Below are positions 1 through 10,922 of a stretch of 43,652 bases of DNA, piece by piece; the first letter of the stretch is position 1; each line of letters begins with the position of its first letter. Origin of the DNA: Saksenaea vasiformis B4078 (lineage: Eukaryota; Mucoromycota; Mucoromycetes; Mucorales; Saksenaeaceae); the NCBI GenBank assembly GCA_000697055.1, contig JNDT01001985.1, positions 1 to 43,652 of the forward strand, given 5' to 3'. Under the pieces are notes generated by a model. That model saw only the letters and a program-made list of their open reading frames with translations, was not told where the DNA came from and did not search any database. A program made the position numbers and the translations under genes.

Positions 1-342
1 CATCGCCTTTATGTGCCAGTGTCAATGACGAACGAGCACCGGAGTTCTCAGTTATGTGTCTACTGTTTTGGAAGAGTGGAGAGGGCCAAAGCTCGGCGAA
101 GAAAGAAGGGAGAGTGGAAGACAGTGAGGGTAAACGGTGCCTCTCAGTGTGTCAATCCGAGTTGCACAGCGTACCAATCAGGCCATGCTACGCAAAATAG
201 AGACGTTCAAGCAGCTCTTGCAATAGGTCTGGCATGCGCAAGCAATGTCCTGTCTGTAGATAGAAGGACGTTAGCACCTTTCGACCCCAGCAATTTCTCG
301 GCTGGAAGACCATTCATTCCCGGCGCCACCAATTATCGATAA
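1..342 (+). CDS. Fanzor/TnpB-like RNA-guided nuclease, C-terminal part (5' end outside window)
   Basis: The reading frame enters from the left edge and stops at 340-342. What remains is the end of a RuvC nuclease domain of the TnpB/Fanzor superfamily, encoded by transposable elements. Visible signatures are a RuvC-II block TNEHRSSQLC (catalytic Glu codon 34-36), a zinc ribbon with CVYC then CVNPSC about 35 residues later, and a RuvC-III block NRDVQAALAIGL (catalytic Asp codon 202-204). No stop or frameshift is seen in this part, so the copy may be intact; the RuvC-I Asp and N-terminal region lie outside. The second knuckle is C-x4-C rather than C-x2-C, and the tail after RuvC-III is about 45 residues, unlike the two Fanzor loci at the right end, so this is a separate subfamily. 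Family assignment rests on motif order and spacing only. Confidence 0.72.
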   Translation, partial: HRLYVPVSMTNEHRSSQLCVYCFGRVERAKARRRKKGEWKTVRVNGASQCVNPSCTAYQSGHATQNRDVQAALAIGLACASNVLSVDRRTLAPFDPSNFSAGRPFIPGATNYR

Positions 343-3300
343 ATTACCGCCAACTGTATGACATGTATACACTAATATTACGCCCATATTTTGAAGGTGC
401 GCGACCTCTCCACGGAAGCTCTGCGAAGAGTAAGTACTGCCTCTGCCTTTGCGATAACAACCATTTTATCAAATGAAGCTTGAGTGGATCGGGACCTGTC
501 GCCATGACAGGAGTTATCGTGAATTCTGGATCAGGTAAAGAAAATCAAACACAGTATTACAGTTTTCTGACTTTTTTTTTGAGACACAGATGAGATTTAG
601 GGTTCAGATACTGCATCAGAAAAAAGAAGTAAATTTTCCTGATTAAGTCCAATGATTCAAGTAGAACTAACTAATATGTTCTCTTTGCATGATGAATGCC
701 CTATCTATCAAATAAACAATGGATGATCTTAGGAAACTGACTCCTTGAACACACAGAAAGAATAATAGCGATCAATTAGAAAGTCTCTGGCATAAGCGAT
801 TTTGAATTGAATGATGGGTTTATCCTCCATCTCATAAAGACTGGGAACGAAATGCATTCATTCCGTGCCTGGATCGGCCAAAGTATGCCGTAATATGCTG
901 GTAAAATAACCCCTCCCCCCCCCCCCCCTCTCTCTCTCTATTTTGTTTTTTTAAACGGCTGTGATCAAGATAAAAAAGCGAAACAATAGACTTTGGTTAC
1001 ATTTCGACTGGGAGTCGGACATTGTTGATCTTTTTTTTGGAGCCACGAGCCCCTCGTCTCTTTAAGGTCTCTCCACATTCTACTAATTACCATGACCCTT
1101 TTAGGATATTTGAGTGTTCCTATGTCTCCACAAGCAACAAACGATGACATGACCCGATCCTAGTCAGGTTACTCCTAATCCTTTGTAGAAGCACAAGCGC
1201 CGTCCTTGAACGTTTTGGATTTTAGTACCATGTCGACGTAGGCCCCTTTTGATTTGATTAGGACTAGCTAGTGTAGTGACATCAGATAATGGATAGATCC
1301 ACCTTCTGTGCTTTGTTTAAGGCGCGTCCAGGTGGTTCACATCTCTTCAACCTCTCCTACAGTTGCTTGTCATTGGTAGGTGGTTGTCGGTTTTTACCGG
1401 GTAAAAACAGCCGGCTATATTTTACACAAGTACGACATGGAAAGACCTAATGCAGCTTTTGCGTTTGCGCCTAAATCCACATGGTGCCACTCCGAGTATG
1501 ATGTCGGCAAAGGCTGACAGGGGAAAGAGTATGATAACGTTCTAAGATTTTACTCATGAGTACTCTTAACGCTGAGCCATTTGTGAAACATACGTGTTAG
1601 GAAAAGGCATTCGCACTATTTTCTTTTCGGGGCGTTTGTCTGCCTTATTGCTATCCAAGTTTCGTGTAGATAGGTCAAGTTATTGTAACTGATTCGATGC
1701 TGCTTCTACTTCTTAGGGAGGCACTTATACATAGTGCATTTGAAAAGATTCCACACCTGGTATAAATTTGTCAAAGGTGTACTCATTGCAAGCCCAGTTG
1801 CACAGTGTGTTTTGAAAGCAGTAGTGTCAAAGACTCTATCTGGAGGTTTTGATCATTGTGGGCTCTTTTTATTTGGACAGTTAAGAGGGTGTCAGGTTCA
1901 GGCCAACAGATTTCCTTACATGAGAGAAATGGATGACCTTGTCCACGATTTTTCTTAGGTTATGGTGTGTTCTGAAGATCTGTAGACGGAATACGTTCCT
2001 TGACAGTTGACATGGTGACATGAATAACAAATGATTTGGAATTCCCTAGATAGACAACCATGTGTTCTTTGCCTTGTTTCCTTTGGACAGGTGTTTTGTA
2101 CAGCTGCAACTTTACATACTAGACCGTTTCGTTTTAGTAAAGAGGAGGATGAGATAGATGCATGGAAAGAAAACAGAAAAAAAAAAAAAAGAAAAACGGC
2201 TCGCGGTTTTTTTCCAGGAAAAGGAGTTGGGTTAAAGAAAGAAGAGACACACGAAGCGTGGCTGTCTTACGGCTAAGAATCGTTCGTTCATGCTAGGGAG
2301 ACAAAGGGAGGAGGAGGAGGAGGAGGAGGAGGAGGAGGACAGTCGGGCGTAGCTTACAGATATTTTGTTTTTTCTTTGCTAACGTTTAATCAACGTGTTG
2401 CTCCTTAAACTACTAATATTTTTTTTGAGGATGCCACGCTCTTTTAGTTCAATTATAATATACGTAATCTGCTCCAATGAACTAGTAAAAAGAAAAAAGA
2501 AAAAAAAAGGGGGAGAGCTTTCTTTCGGTGAAATTTTGTCTGCCCAACTGTCAACCCTTTCGGGCGCTTTTGCGTGTATCCCTTTTTTTTTTATTTATTG
2601 ACTGCAGCCGCCAAACTGGATTTCACTCCACTATGTACCGTCTCGAGATTCAAATAAACCAAACAAATAGGCTATTCTACCTGAAGTTCTTACTTTGCTA
2701 TTGTTTGTTGTAGAATTCGTCCAGCTATACGTGTATTTCAATGAGGTTGATCCCAATCGTCATTGTAGTCTGGACTGCAGGACACAACCTAACTTTATCA
2801 TAATGTTCATCTGGAGTTAACATAGCCATGGTTTAGCAATAATAATAAACATGTCATACGATTTGTGCAGATAGGGTCGTGTTGACAAGGGTCTCATCGT
2901 GGTTTATGACGCATCGCACCTTTTTAGCATGAAGGCTAACGTATGACATTTATGCAGAGCATCAATAAGTTATCCCCACATTGCCACGTACTTTCAACAC
3001 AACATTTAGGCCCCCTCGTTTCTTAAACGAACAATTGCGCGCGTTGATTTTTTTTGTTTCTAAAGAGACGTTTTGAGGGCCTATGCGATTGAAACCAGGA
3101 GCGTTATTCCCTAAGTCTGCCACAATTGCATAAACAACAGCAATAAATTCAGGTACAGCTTGTCTGCATGACATCACTTGAAAATTGACAGAAGAGCACA
3201 ATGGGAAACCTTACAGCTTCCTGACATAGAAAGTATTTCATTTCCAAAGTTTCGAGACAAAAAAAAACATGCATCTTTTTAATAAAACAAAATGGATGAT

Positions 3301-3988
3301 TGCATTGGTTGCATTCAATGTAGAGAGAGAGAGAGAGAGACTTTTTCTTTGGTTAACCTATCCTTTTCTTTATTTTCTCTGACGAGAGGCATCTGCTTAA
3401 CACTCTCGCAATAGGGGAAGAATTTCTGTCCTGCGTGCTTCTTTTTTTTTTTTTTTTAGTTCATGCTAGGGCAGTGGGTACATGGTAACATCAAATTGAC
3501 GTACCCCGCGGTTGATGTTGTAACGAAAAAAAAAAAAAAACGTTGCGTTGGATAAGGGAATAAAAAGGGGGTTTATTCATATGAAGAACACGTTGCGTGT
3601 GAGGGGGCAGGTTTTTACCCTCTAGCGAATGTTGAATTCCAGCACAACAGCTGCGAACAAGTCAAATTTCGTGTCGCTTTCTTGTTTCAACATCCGCTTT
3701 TTTTTTAAGCTTGAGCTTGTGACTGGATGGATAAGGCTTTGTCGGCGAATGAAAACCAGAGGATCCCGGTTAGTCATTTTGACATACGCTATTCTATTCG
3801 TCGATCATGTTTCATGTGCAAAACAGCCTTATTTTTTATTGTTTGCTTTATGCTTTTGGGGTTAAAGGTGTAAAGTAACATACTGAGAGAACAAGGGTAG
3901 AGGGTGATTTTCGGTTGGTTATACAGGAGGAATTTCTATTGTACAAGAAAGAAAGAAAGAAAGAAAAAGAGAAATAGAGAGATGTTAA
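343..3988. other. About 3.6 kb without a recognisable gene
   Basis: Only short open frames without family resemblance are present. The stretch holds a small hairpin at 495-511 (CCTGTC, 5-nt loop, GACAGG), homopolymer runs, a purine repeat at 2308-2339 and a GA repeat near 3322-3340. It lies between the left-edge transposon gene and the 2-isopropylmalate synthase gene and is probably decayed transposon flank plus 3' spacer. I see no tRNA-like clover-leaf in it. Confidence 0.5.
2308..2339. repeat. GAG/GGA trinucleotide microsatellite
   Basis: About ten uninterrupted copies of a GGA unit in gene-free sequence; polypurine on the plus strand. Confidence 0.9.
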
Positions 3989-5335
3989 TTATGCCACTGG
4001 TTGTTGTTTTATCTGATTGGTAAGAATGGACATGATATCTTCGTCGCACACGTTCTTTTTCTTGTCACACAAAGCCTTGAAATTGTCAAATGCTTTTTGG
4101 AAATCTTCCCCAGCCAATACTGCAAAGCCAAGTTCCTTGCATCGTTCTCTAAATGCGTTGCGTCCAGAATGTTTTCCCAAAACAAGGGCAATGTCCGTGA
4201 CGCCTACTGATTCGGGTGTGATAATTTCATAGGTTTCTCGATTCTTGAGGACACCGTCTTGATGAATACCCGACTCGTGCAAGAAGGCGTTACGACCAAC
4301 GATGGCTTTGTTGGATTGAACAATCATACCCGACATGGTGGCGACCATTTGTGATGTGCTGTAGAAGAGTTGTGTGTTGATGGTGTGATAAACAGGGAAA
4401 GTTGCTTGATGTGTATGGACAGCCATAACGACTTCTTCCATGGCGGTATTGCCTGCGCGTTCACCAATACCATTGATTGTTACCTCGACTTGTCGGGCAC
4501 CATTCATGATACCAGCCAAGGTATTTGCGGTGGCAAGTCCCAGATCATTATGACAATGGGTTGAGAAGATAACCTTCTCAGCACCCACCGTATTTTCTTT
4601 CAAATGTCGAATCAGGGCACCATATTCTTCTGGCATATTGTAACCGACAGTATCTGGGATATTCAAAGTGCTTGCGCCAGCTTCGATCACTTTACTGAGG
4701 ACTTCACAGAGGAAGGTGCGATCCGAGCGACCTGCATCTTCAGGCGAGAATTCGACTTCATCCACCAAGGAACGTGCCAAGGATACAGCGGCCACTGCGC
4801 GTTGAATACATTCTTCCCGGGAGATTTTCAGTTTATATTTCAAATGAAGATCGGAGGTGGCCAAGAAGACATGAATACGTTTGATGGCGGCAGGTTCAAT
4901 TGCTTCAGCACACCGTTTGATATCATTTGGAGTAGCTCTTGCCAAACCACAAATAGTCTAGTAATAAATAATAACAAGTTAGATTGAAATAGAGAGAAGG
5001 TATAGTTGATTTTTGAACTTTACCATGGGTTTACCGATTTTCTCTCTTCCTTCCATAAGATGACCGACCTCGGTGGCAATTCTCTTTACAGCTTCAAAAT
5101 CACCTTCAGATGCGACAGGGAAACCAGCTTCCAGTACATCTACACCCAAACGAGAGAGTTGTTTTGCAATTTGAATCTTTTCATCGGTTGTCAATGTGAC
5201 ACCGGGAGACTATATTTGGGGTATAGCATAAATATCATGAAAAAGACTGGAATTTGTTTTTACCTGTTCACCATCACGAAGACTTGTATCAAAGATAACC
5301 AATTTATCTTTGTTTTGAGTACCGTTTGTTGACAT
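3989..5335 (-). CDS. 2-isopropylmalate synthase, LeuA type, without the C-terminal leucine-regulatory domain
   Basis: Predicted to condense acetyl-CoA with 2-oxoisovalerate, the first committed step of leucine synthesis. Three exons in transcription order: 5335-5264, 5209-5024, 4957-3989; introns of 54 and 66 bp with GT-AG ends and matching phase; 408 aa. Signatures of the DRE-TIM metallolyase barrel are [13 protein letters not shown] at residues 15-27, [13 protein letters not shown], the metal-binding [21 protein letters not shown] and HESGIHQDG. The similarity is to bacterial-type LeuA rather than the longer yeast LEU4 form. The protein stops just after the DKKK-V-DED segment where the barrel's accessory subdomain ends, so the roughly 100-residue allosteric dimer domain of full-length LeuA is missing, and the sequence downstream of the stop shows no coding continuation. 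Divergent from the PH-domain gene, with a 615-bp shared spacer. A related claisen-condensing enzyme cannot be excluded. Confidence 0.85.
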
Positions 5336-5950
5336 TTGGAGTTTGGGGAAATTTAGAGAAAGTTTGTAAAGAACAAAGAACTAAAGGATTGGGATGGAGG
5401 GTTTTTATAGGTGTCAGAAATTTCATTTTTTTTTATTTTTTATCTGGCGGTAAATGATGTGGACCAATCAGAGGGATGGATCAGGTGCATAAAAAGTTAC
5501 TCACGACCTATACAAAGTAGAGAGGTGATTCTGACCTATGAACCAAAAAAAGATGTGTGTTATCAAGTTCTTCAACAAACCCCCCTAAATGATACTCCTT
5601 TTTGTATGAAAATACCTTTAAATGTCACTCCTAAATCCATTTTTAAAAGCTGCCCAACCCTCACAGCCTTTCATCCCGTTCTTTGTCCATTCTTTCTTTC
5701 CTTCCTTCCTTCCTTCCTTTCCTTCTTTCCCTTAGGTCAAAGGTAAACAAAAACAAAAATATAAGAAAAAAAAATAAAAAAAATTGTAGTGATATCCAAA
5801 ACAAAAAAAAAAAAATCATTAACATTTTATTAAAAACGTCTTCAAAAGTTTTACTTTCTTTTCTTCCTTCTTTCTTTTTTCTTTATTTTTTTTTATTTAT
5901 CTCTTATATTATTTTCTATATACTTTTTATATATATATATATAACGGAAG
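5336..5950. promoter_or_regulatory. Divergent promoter region between the LeuA-type gene and the CAF120-like gene
   Basis: The 615 bp between the two start codons is AT-rich, with pyrimidine tracts (CTTC repeats around 5690-5735 and 5860-5895) and a TA run ending eight bases before the plus-strand ATG. No individual factor site is clear enough to name. Confidence 0.55.
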
Positions 5951-8776
5951 ATGCCGAGACCAAATCCATTCCTTCGTCGAGCTTCTTCACCGAGTGAAAT
6001 CAGTAACGATCATCATCAACAACAACAAACGAACAGCAGTAATAACAACAGTAGTAACAACAACAACAACAAACGATCCCATTTGTTAACAGTACCCGAA
6101 CCTTCGGGTTCAGTTCGTTGGCCACTTACATTCCGCAATCCTCAACAAAAACCTATTAGTATTCGTCCTGCAAGATTCGTTAAACCACCGTCACCATCGC
6201 AACATGTTGCTGAGGATTCATCCTTATCTCCCGAAATGATTTCTTTTATTCATTTATTTGATCATTTCTCTCAGAAAGTTTACATCGAAGGTTATCTAAT
6301 GAAATATAACGATACGAATGATAAACCAAGAACAAAATGTTTTGCCGAACTATGTGGATCAACCTTAACCTTTTGGGATGCGGAGATTCAACAATCCAGC
6401 ATTATGCCGCACTATCTGAAAATATCCGACGACGCTGTGGTTCAATCCCTGGATCAGGAGGATGAAGATGGGAGAAATAAAAAGAAGAAGAAGCACGTGT
6501 TTTCTATTACCAACAAGGCACGCTCCGTATATTTCGAGACCTCCGATGAACCCACGGTCTTACGATGGATTGCCGCTATCCGTTTGGCTTGTTTTGAATT
6601 GAGAAAGTTACACAAATTATTCACTTTACGTTTATTCAAGGATATAGCCCCCCCTTTGAAATTGGATCCCTCTTTTCTTCAAGTACTTCTTCCCGGTGCA
6701 ACTGAATGGACAAGATATTGGGTTACCTTGGAAAAGAAGGACGAACGTAAACTATTCAAGAAATCATCATCATCAACAACAACTTCTTACTACTCCTCCT
6801 CTTCCTCCTCTTCCTCCTCATCATCCTCCTCCTCCTCCTCCCTCTCTTCCCCTTCCTTCTCCCATTTACTTTTGTTCGATACAAAGAAATCCAAATCTCC
6901 CTCAATCTCCCTCACCGATATTACCCATGCCTGTGCTCTCTATCCAGAATCCCCACAATTGATTGACAAAGGCTCCATCATGCGGGTCGAAACCCCAGGT
7001 ACCAATTTGTTGTTAATGGCTGATAGTAGTACACACATGCTTCATTGGTTATTGGCTCTTTTTGATGCCTTCAAGCTCTATGGTCGACCACAGACCCTGA
7101 TCTACGATGCCGCTAACCCCTCCTCCCTCAATTTTGGTGAACCATCCGAAGATAGTCAACGGCTGTTCCTCGAAGTCGATGAAGTCCTCGACAACATGAC
7201 AACCCAGCCAATGACAAACCATGCCATTGACAAACACATGACACAGGCATTGCACAGAAAACTATTGGAACCCATCACTGCATCCTCCTCCTCCCCATCC
7301 CTAGGTTCATCCGCCGCCCGATCCGCCAATGGAAGAGCAAACAGTCTACCCCTGATCACCGTCGCATGCGAAGAAAATTTGTTGCGACAACGTGCGGCCT
7401 CATCCGACGATTATACGGAGGACAATGACGATGGTAAATTCTTCACACGTCAAGTTGCCGATTCAAGTGACGAAAGTGACGATGACGACGACGATGACAA
7501 TGACGACGATGACGACGATGACGATAAAGAACAGGATAGTGACGATGAACCCATTGGCAAGAACCGACGGCCCTCGTCACAAATCCCCTCCAAATCCATG
7601 GCCGAAACCTTGATTCCCGATTTCGATTTTGGCAATGGCTTTGATGTCCCGAAAATGTCTCGCCGTGCAAGCAATAGCAGCTCCTTTATGCTTGATCATG
7701 TACAAGACGAGGATAGTCGAAGTGCCCATCATCATCAACCACAACAACAACAACAACAACACCATCATCATCATCATCGCCATACAAAAGAACAATCTTC
7801 CTCTTCCTCTTCCTCCGCCAGCGCATCAACGTCCTTGTTTGGCGACTTTAACCTCGCCATGGATTTCAACAAGTATTTAGAACATGAACCGGAAAAAGCA
7901 TATCGCAAAGGAAGTCTACCCGCCAGCGTCAAATTATCCGAACATCTGTCCGTGGATAGTCGATCACCGAGTACAGATATGGATCGCCGTCGGTCATGGG
8001 ATCATGGATGGGAAGAAGACGAAGACTATTATCGCCCCTCCCACAACCACAGCCATCACCACCCACATCACCCTCAACCCTCATCACAGCAAAATCATCA
8101 GCGGCATCCTTACGATGAAGATTCATACGATAGCGATTTTGACGGACCCATGATCCCCTCGCTCGGGGACCATTTTGCGCCGCAGAACAGCTTGCTGGAT
8201 ACTTATCTCGGCGAACAACTGAGTGCAAAGGAACAGGTCGAGTATGCACGGGCCACGGGCCAACCTCTGATCCAGGTGCCGGATAAACCGCGTGCGCCCC
8301 AGGCTGGCCTCATCGGCATGATCTCCCAACGTGAAAAAGACCGTAAGGAAGGTTACGGAATGCGGGTGACTGAGCGGGTCAATCAGCATCATGCAGACCG
8401 CTTTGAACGGGAAAAGGAACGACGAATCCTTGAGCAACGCCAGCAGCAATTTTTGAAGCACCAGGTAAAAAAAATAAAAAATAAAACAGGGACAGAGACA
8501 GAGAGAGAGAGAGAGGGGGGCATTATTTTTCTGATGCTTTCTAATTAGATAATGATGTATACCAACGGCTTTGGTGGGATGCCTCCACCACCACCACCTC
8601 CTCCCATAGCAATGATGTATCCTTATATGCAAGCACCTATGAACGGCATGCATGTCATGCCCATGATACCATCGCCTCCCCCACCACCGCCTCCTCCACC
8701 AGTAGAGAAGCCCATGTTGGCGTTTAAAGACCCAAAGATGGGCTGTAGAGGACGCCCCTTGGGCAAGGATCATTAA
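5951..8776 (+). CDS. PH-domain protein resembling CCR4-NOT-associated Caf120/Skg3
   Basis: Two exons, 5951-8464 and 8549-8776, joined in phase across an 84-bp intron; 913 aa. A PH domain lies at about residues 108-215, starting KVYIEGYLMK and ending in the Trp-containing helix PTVLRWIAAIRLACFE. A second PH-like segment at about 245-375 is interrupted by a run of some 25 serines. The rest is low complexity: an Asp-rich block near 505-530, Gln/His tracts near 595-612, His/Pro-rich stretches, and two polyproline runs encoded by exon 2. A charged helix with repeated Arg/Glu precedes the exon junction. In yeast, Caf120 and Skg3 are paralogous PH proteins linked to CCR4-NOT and cell polarity; the similarity here is confined to the PH region, so function is inferred. 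Several long open frames on both strands inside it are repeat-driven shadows. Confidence 0.75.
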
Positions 8777-9511
8777 ACAATTAATAATAAAAAACACGAA
8801 GAGCTTTTTTTTTCCATTCCCCTAAAAAAAAAAAAAAGAGCCACACATACTCAAACGAACCCTTTTCTTTCCCCGCCCCTTACCATCACTAGCTTCTCTT
8901 TTTTTTTCTTCTTATGCAGGCTAAAGCTTAACCTAAACGAACCACGTGCAAAAGATGAACGATGCAGCGAGAGAGGGTTCATATCGGATGTAATAGAAAT
9001 CAGACCCCCTTGAAATAATAATAATAATAATAATAATAATATTAACATGACCCGCCAACAGTGAAAAACGCTGTGCCGACCGCAAAATGGGATTCATCTG
9101 AAAAACTTCGTCTCTCCTTCTCCAAACCAATCCCTGTGCTACGGACTGTAATTGACTCGCAGAGACTTGCAAGTATCCAGTTGCAACACCCCATCAGATA
9201 AGGGAGGAAGGCAGTCTGTTCGGCGAAGCCTGAACTAAGAAACATCCCCTTCTTTTATTGAGTGAGCTATTCTGAACGTGCTTATTTTTAGATCAAGAAG
9301 ACTGGTAGCTATTGGAAATTCGTACTACTACTACTACTACAGAGAACTTTTTCTAATTTCTTCAGTACCAGATAAACATAGGCTTCTTCGTAGGGATGCA
9401 CATTTGTTCCCAGTGACACATGAAAAATTGTAAAGTCCGGTCATCCCTTTCAGGCAAATCCCTACTTTCAGTCACAGGTCCTTTCGTTGCTGGAGGACAC
9501 GACACGACATC
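8777..9511. other. Intergenic spacer, 735 bp, with AAT microsatellite
   Basis: Holds the 3' flank of the PH gene (A/T homopolymers at 8803-8835), an AAT trinucleotide repeat at about 9014-9042, and the presumed promoter of the OST2 gene. No open frame with family resemblance. Confidence 0.6.
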
Positions 9512-9969
9512 ATGAGTAGCATTGGCATTGCTGGACAGAAATTCTTCACAGCTTATCAAAAAGACACGCCTACAAGCTTGAAATTCATCGATGTCTACCT
9601 GGCTTATATCCTTGTTACAGGTATTCTCCAGTTCATCTATATGGTGATGGTCGGCACATTCCCCTACAATGCCTTCCTCGCCGGCTTCATCTCCACCGTC
9701 GGTAGCTTTGTCTTAGCAGGTATGTTGCATAAACAAAAAGCATAATCTAAACAATGACTTTATAGCAAATCTTCGTATCCAAACAAATGCCCAAAACGCC
9801 AACACATTCAAAACCATATCTCCTGAACGGTATATATATTTATATTTATATAAAAAGACAGATTTTTTTTATGTCGATGGGGACTCATTTATGTTTTACT
9901 AGGGCTTTTGCTGATTTTGTCGTATGCTCTTTACTTTTGCATTTCTTTTGCGTCAATTATCTGGGTTAA
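9512..9969 (+). CDS. OST2: Oligosaccharyltransferase subunit OST2/DAD1
   Basis: Small integral ER subunit of the oligosaccharyltransferase that moves the lipid-linked glycan to Asn of nascent proteins. Exons 9512-9719, 9766-9829 and 9903-9969; introns of 46 and 73 bp; 112 aa against about 113 in animal DAD1. Recognisable DAD family blocks are LKFIDVYLAYILVTGILQF, MVGTFPYNAFLAGFISTVGS and the C-terminal RAFADFVVCSLLLHFF, giving three hydrophobic membrane segments and a very short tail ending NYLG. Reading through the first intron would add a different tail and stop early, so splicing is needed for the conserved C-terminus. The last 17 coding bases overlap the last coding bases of SPC19 on the other strand. 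Confidence 0.95.
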
Positions 9970-10775
9970 CTATATTCATTAAAAACGATCCAGCCTCTTT
10001 TTGTTCCATCCGCAATGTCTCCAATTCAAGATGATGTAATTCACGTTCCTTCAACAAAGAAGAAGAAGAAGAATCAGTTCCATGTAAAACAAAAACCATT
10101 AAGTTACCCTTTGTTCAATTTCTCTCTGCTTATCCTTCATTGCACGCATGAGATATCTTTTTCGGATTTGTAATTGTCGCTGCTGTTCATCATAGTCCAT
10201 CTGGGTATTTTTTGCTTGGATTAAACCTTGGATCCGTTCGTCCTGACTCTCCACCTACACGCCCACATGGATCTTTGCTATTGTTCTTCGTCTGTGCGCG
10301 TACCTTAATTTCCAGTTCGCGTTCCAGCGCGCCCAGTTTATCAAGGAGAAATTCAATATCAGCTAAATGGGATTGTGTTTGTGGATAGATTTCGTTATTA
10401 ATGGCTTCTTGTACTGTCTCAAATTCTGATTCGGGAAGTATTTCATGCGTCTGCACCAAAAAAAAAAAAAAAAAGAGGAAAGGTCAATGGATAAAGCGAG
10501 GACCGAAACACTCTTCCCTACTCTTTCGAACGCAGTGACTTTTCGAAGACGGCCTAAATCACTCGTTGCCTCACGTAATGTAGTGGTTGTGGATGCAAGC
10601 TTAAAAAAAAAAGCATGCAATGAGTGAACGATGCCATGCATCAAATGAACATGGACGTTACAGTGTTTAACGTTGATTCTAATGTTGAAACACAGCTCTG
10701 AAGATTTTCTTGTAGACTATACGGTTTCTGCCATGCCTCATCGTCTCGTCGTCGCTTTTGTGCTCGGTTGGACAT
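9953..10775 (-). CDS. SPC19: DASH/Dam1 complex subunit SPC19
   Basis: Component of the ring complex that couples fungal kinetochores to spindle microtubules. Five exons in order: 10775-10662, 10599-10522, 10450-10304, 10254-10108, 10048-9953; introns of 62, 71, 49 and 59 bp all fall at phase 0; 193 aa, slightly longer than yeast Spc19. The family pattern is visible as LQSCVSTLESTLNTL, then GRLRKVTAFERTHEILPESE, then the helix with Asn-Glu-Ile-Tyr-Pro followed by a leucine-rich coiled coil. The C-terminal 80 residues form a long charged coiled coil. The start ATG at 10775 follows an A/T-rich leader. Convergent with OST2, and 147 bp downstream of the SNAPC3 stop on the same strand. Confidence 0.82.
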
Positions 10776-10922
10776 AAAAATTGTAAATGTGGAAAATAGG
10801 AAAATCGCAAAAAGAGAATTGGCTTAAAAGTCCGATTAGCCTTTGGATCAGGGAAGCCTTTTTTATTGATAACTTAGGATTAGATGACAAGAGAGGAGGG
10901 GGGGGGGGGGGAAGACACGTCG

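Noticed and set aside
495..511. Hairpin downstream of the left-edge Fanzor as a guide RNA scaffold
   Set aside because: It lies 150 bp from the stop and has only six pairs; too weak to call.
7392..8797. Several long frames on both strands inside the PH-protein gene
   Set aside because: They are shadows of trinucleotide-rich low-complexity coding sequence (Ser, Asp, Gln, His, Pro tracts).
10893..10912. G-run between SPC19 and SNAPC3 as a quadruplex element
   Set aside because: A single homopolymer run of uncertain assembly length; nothing supports a regulatory role.
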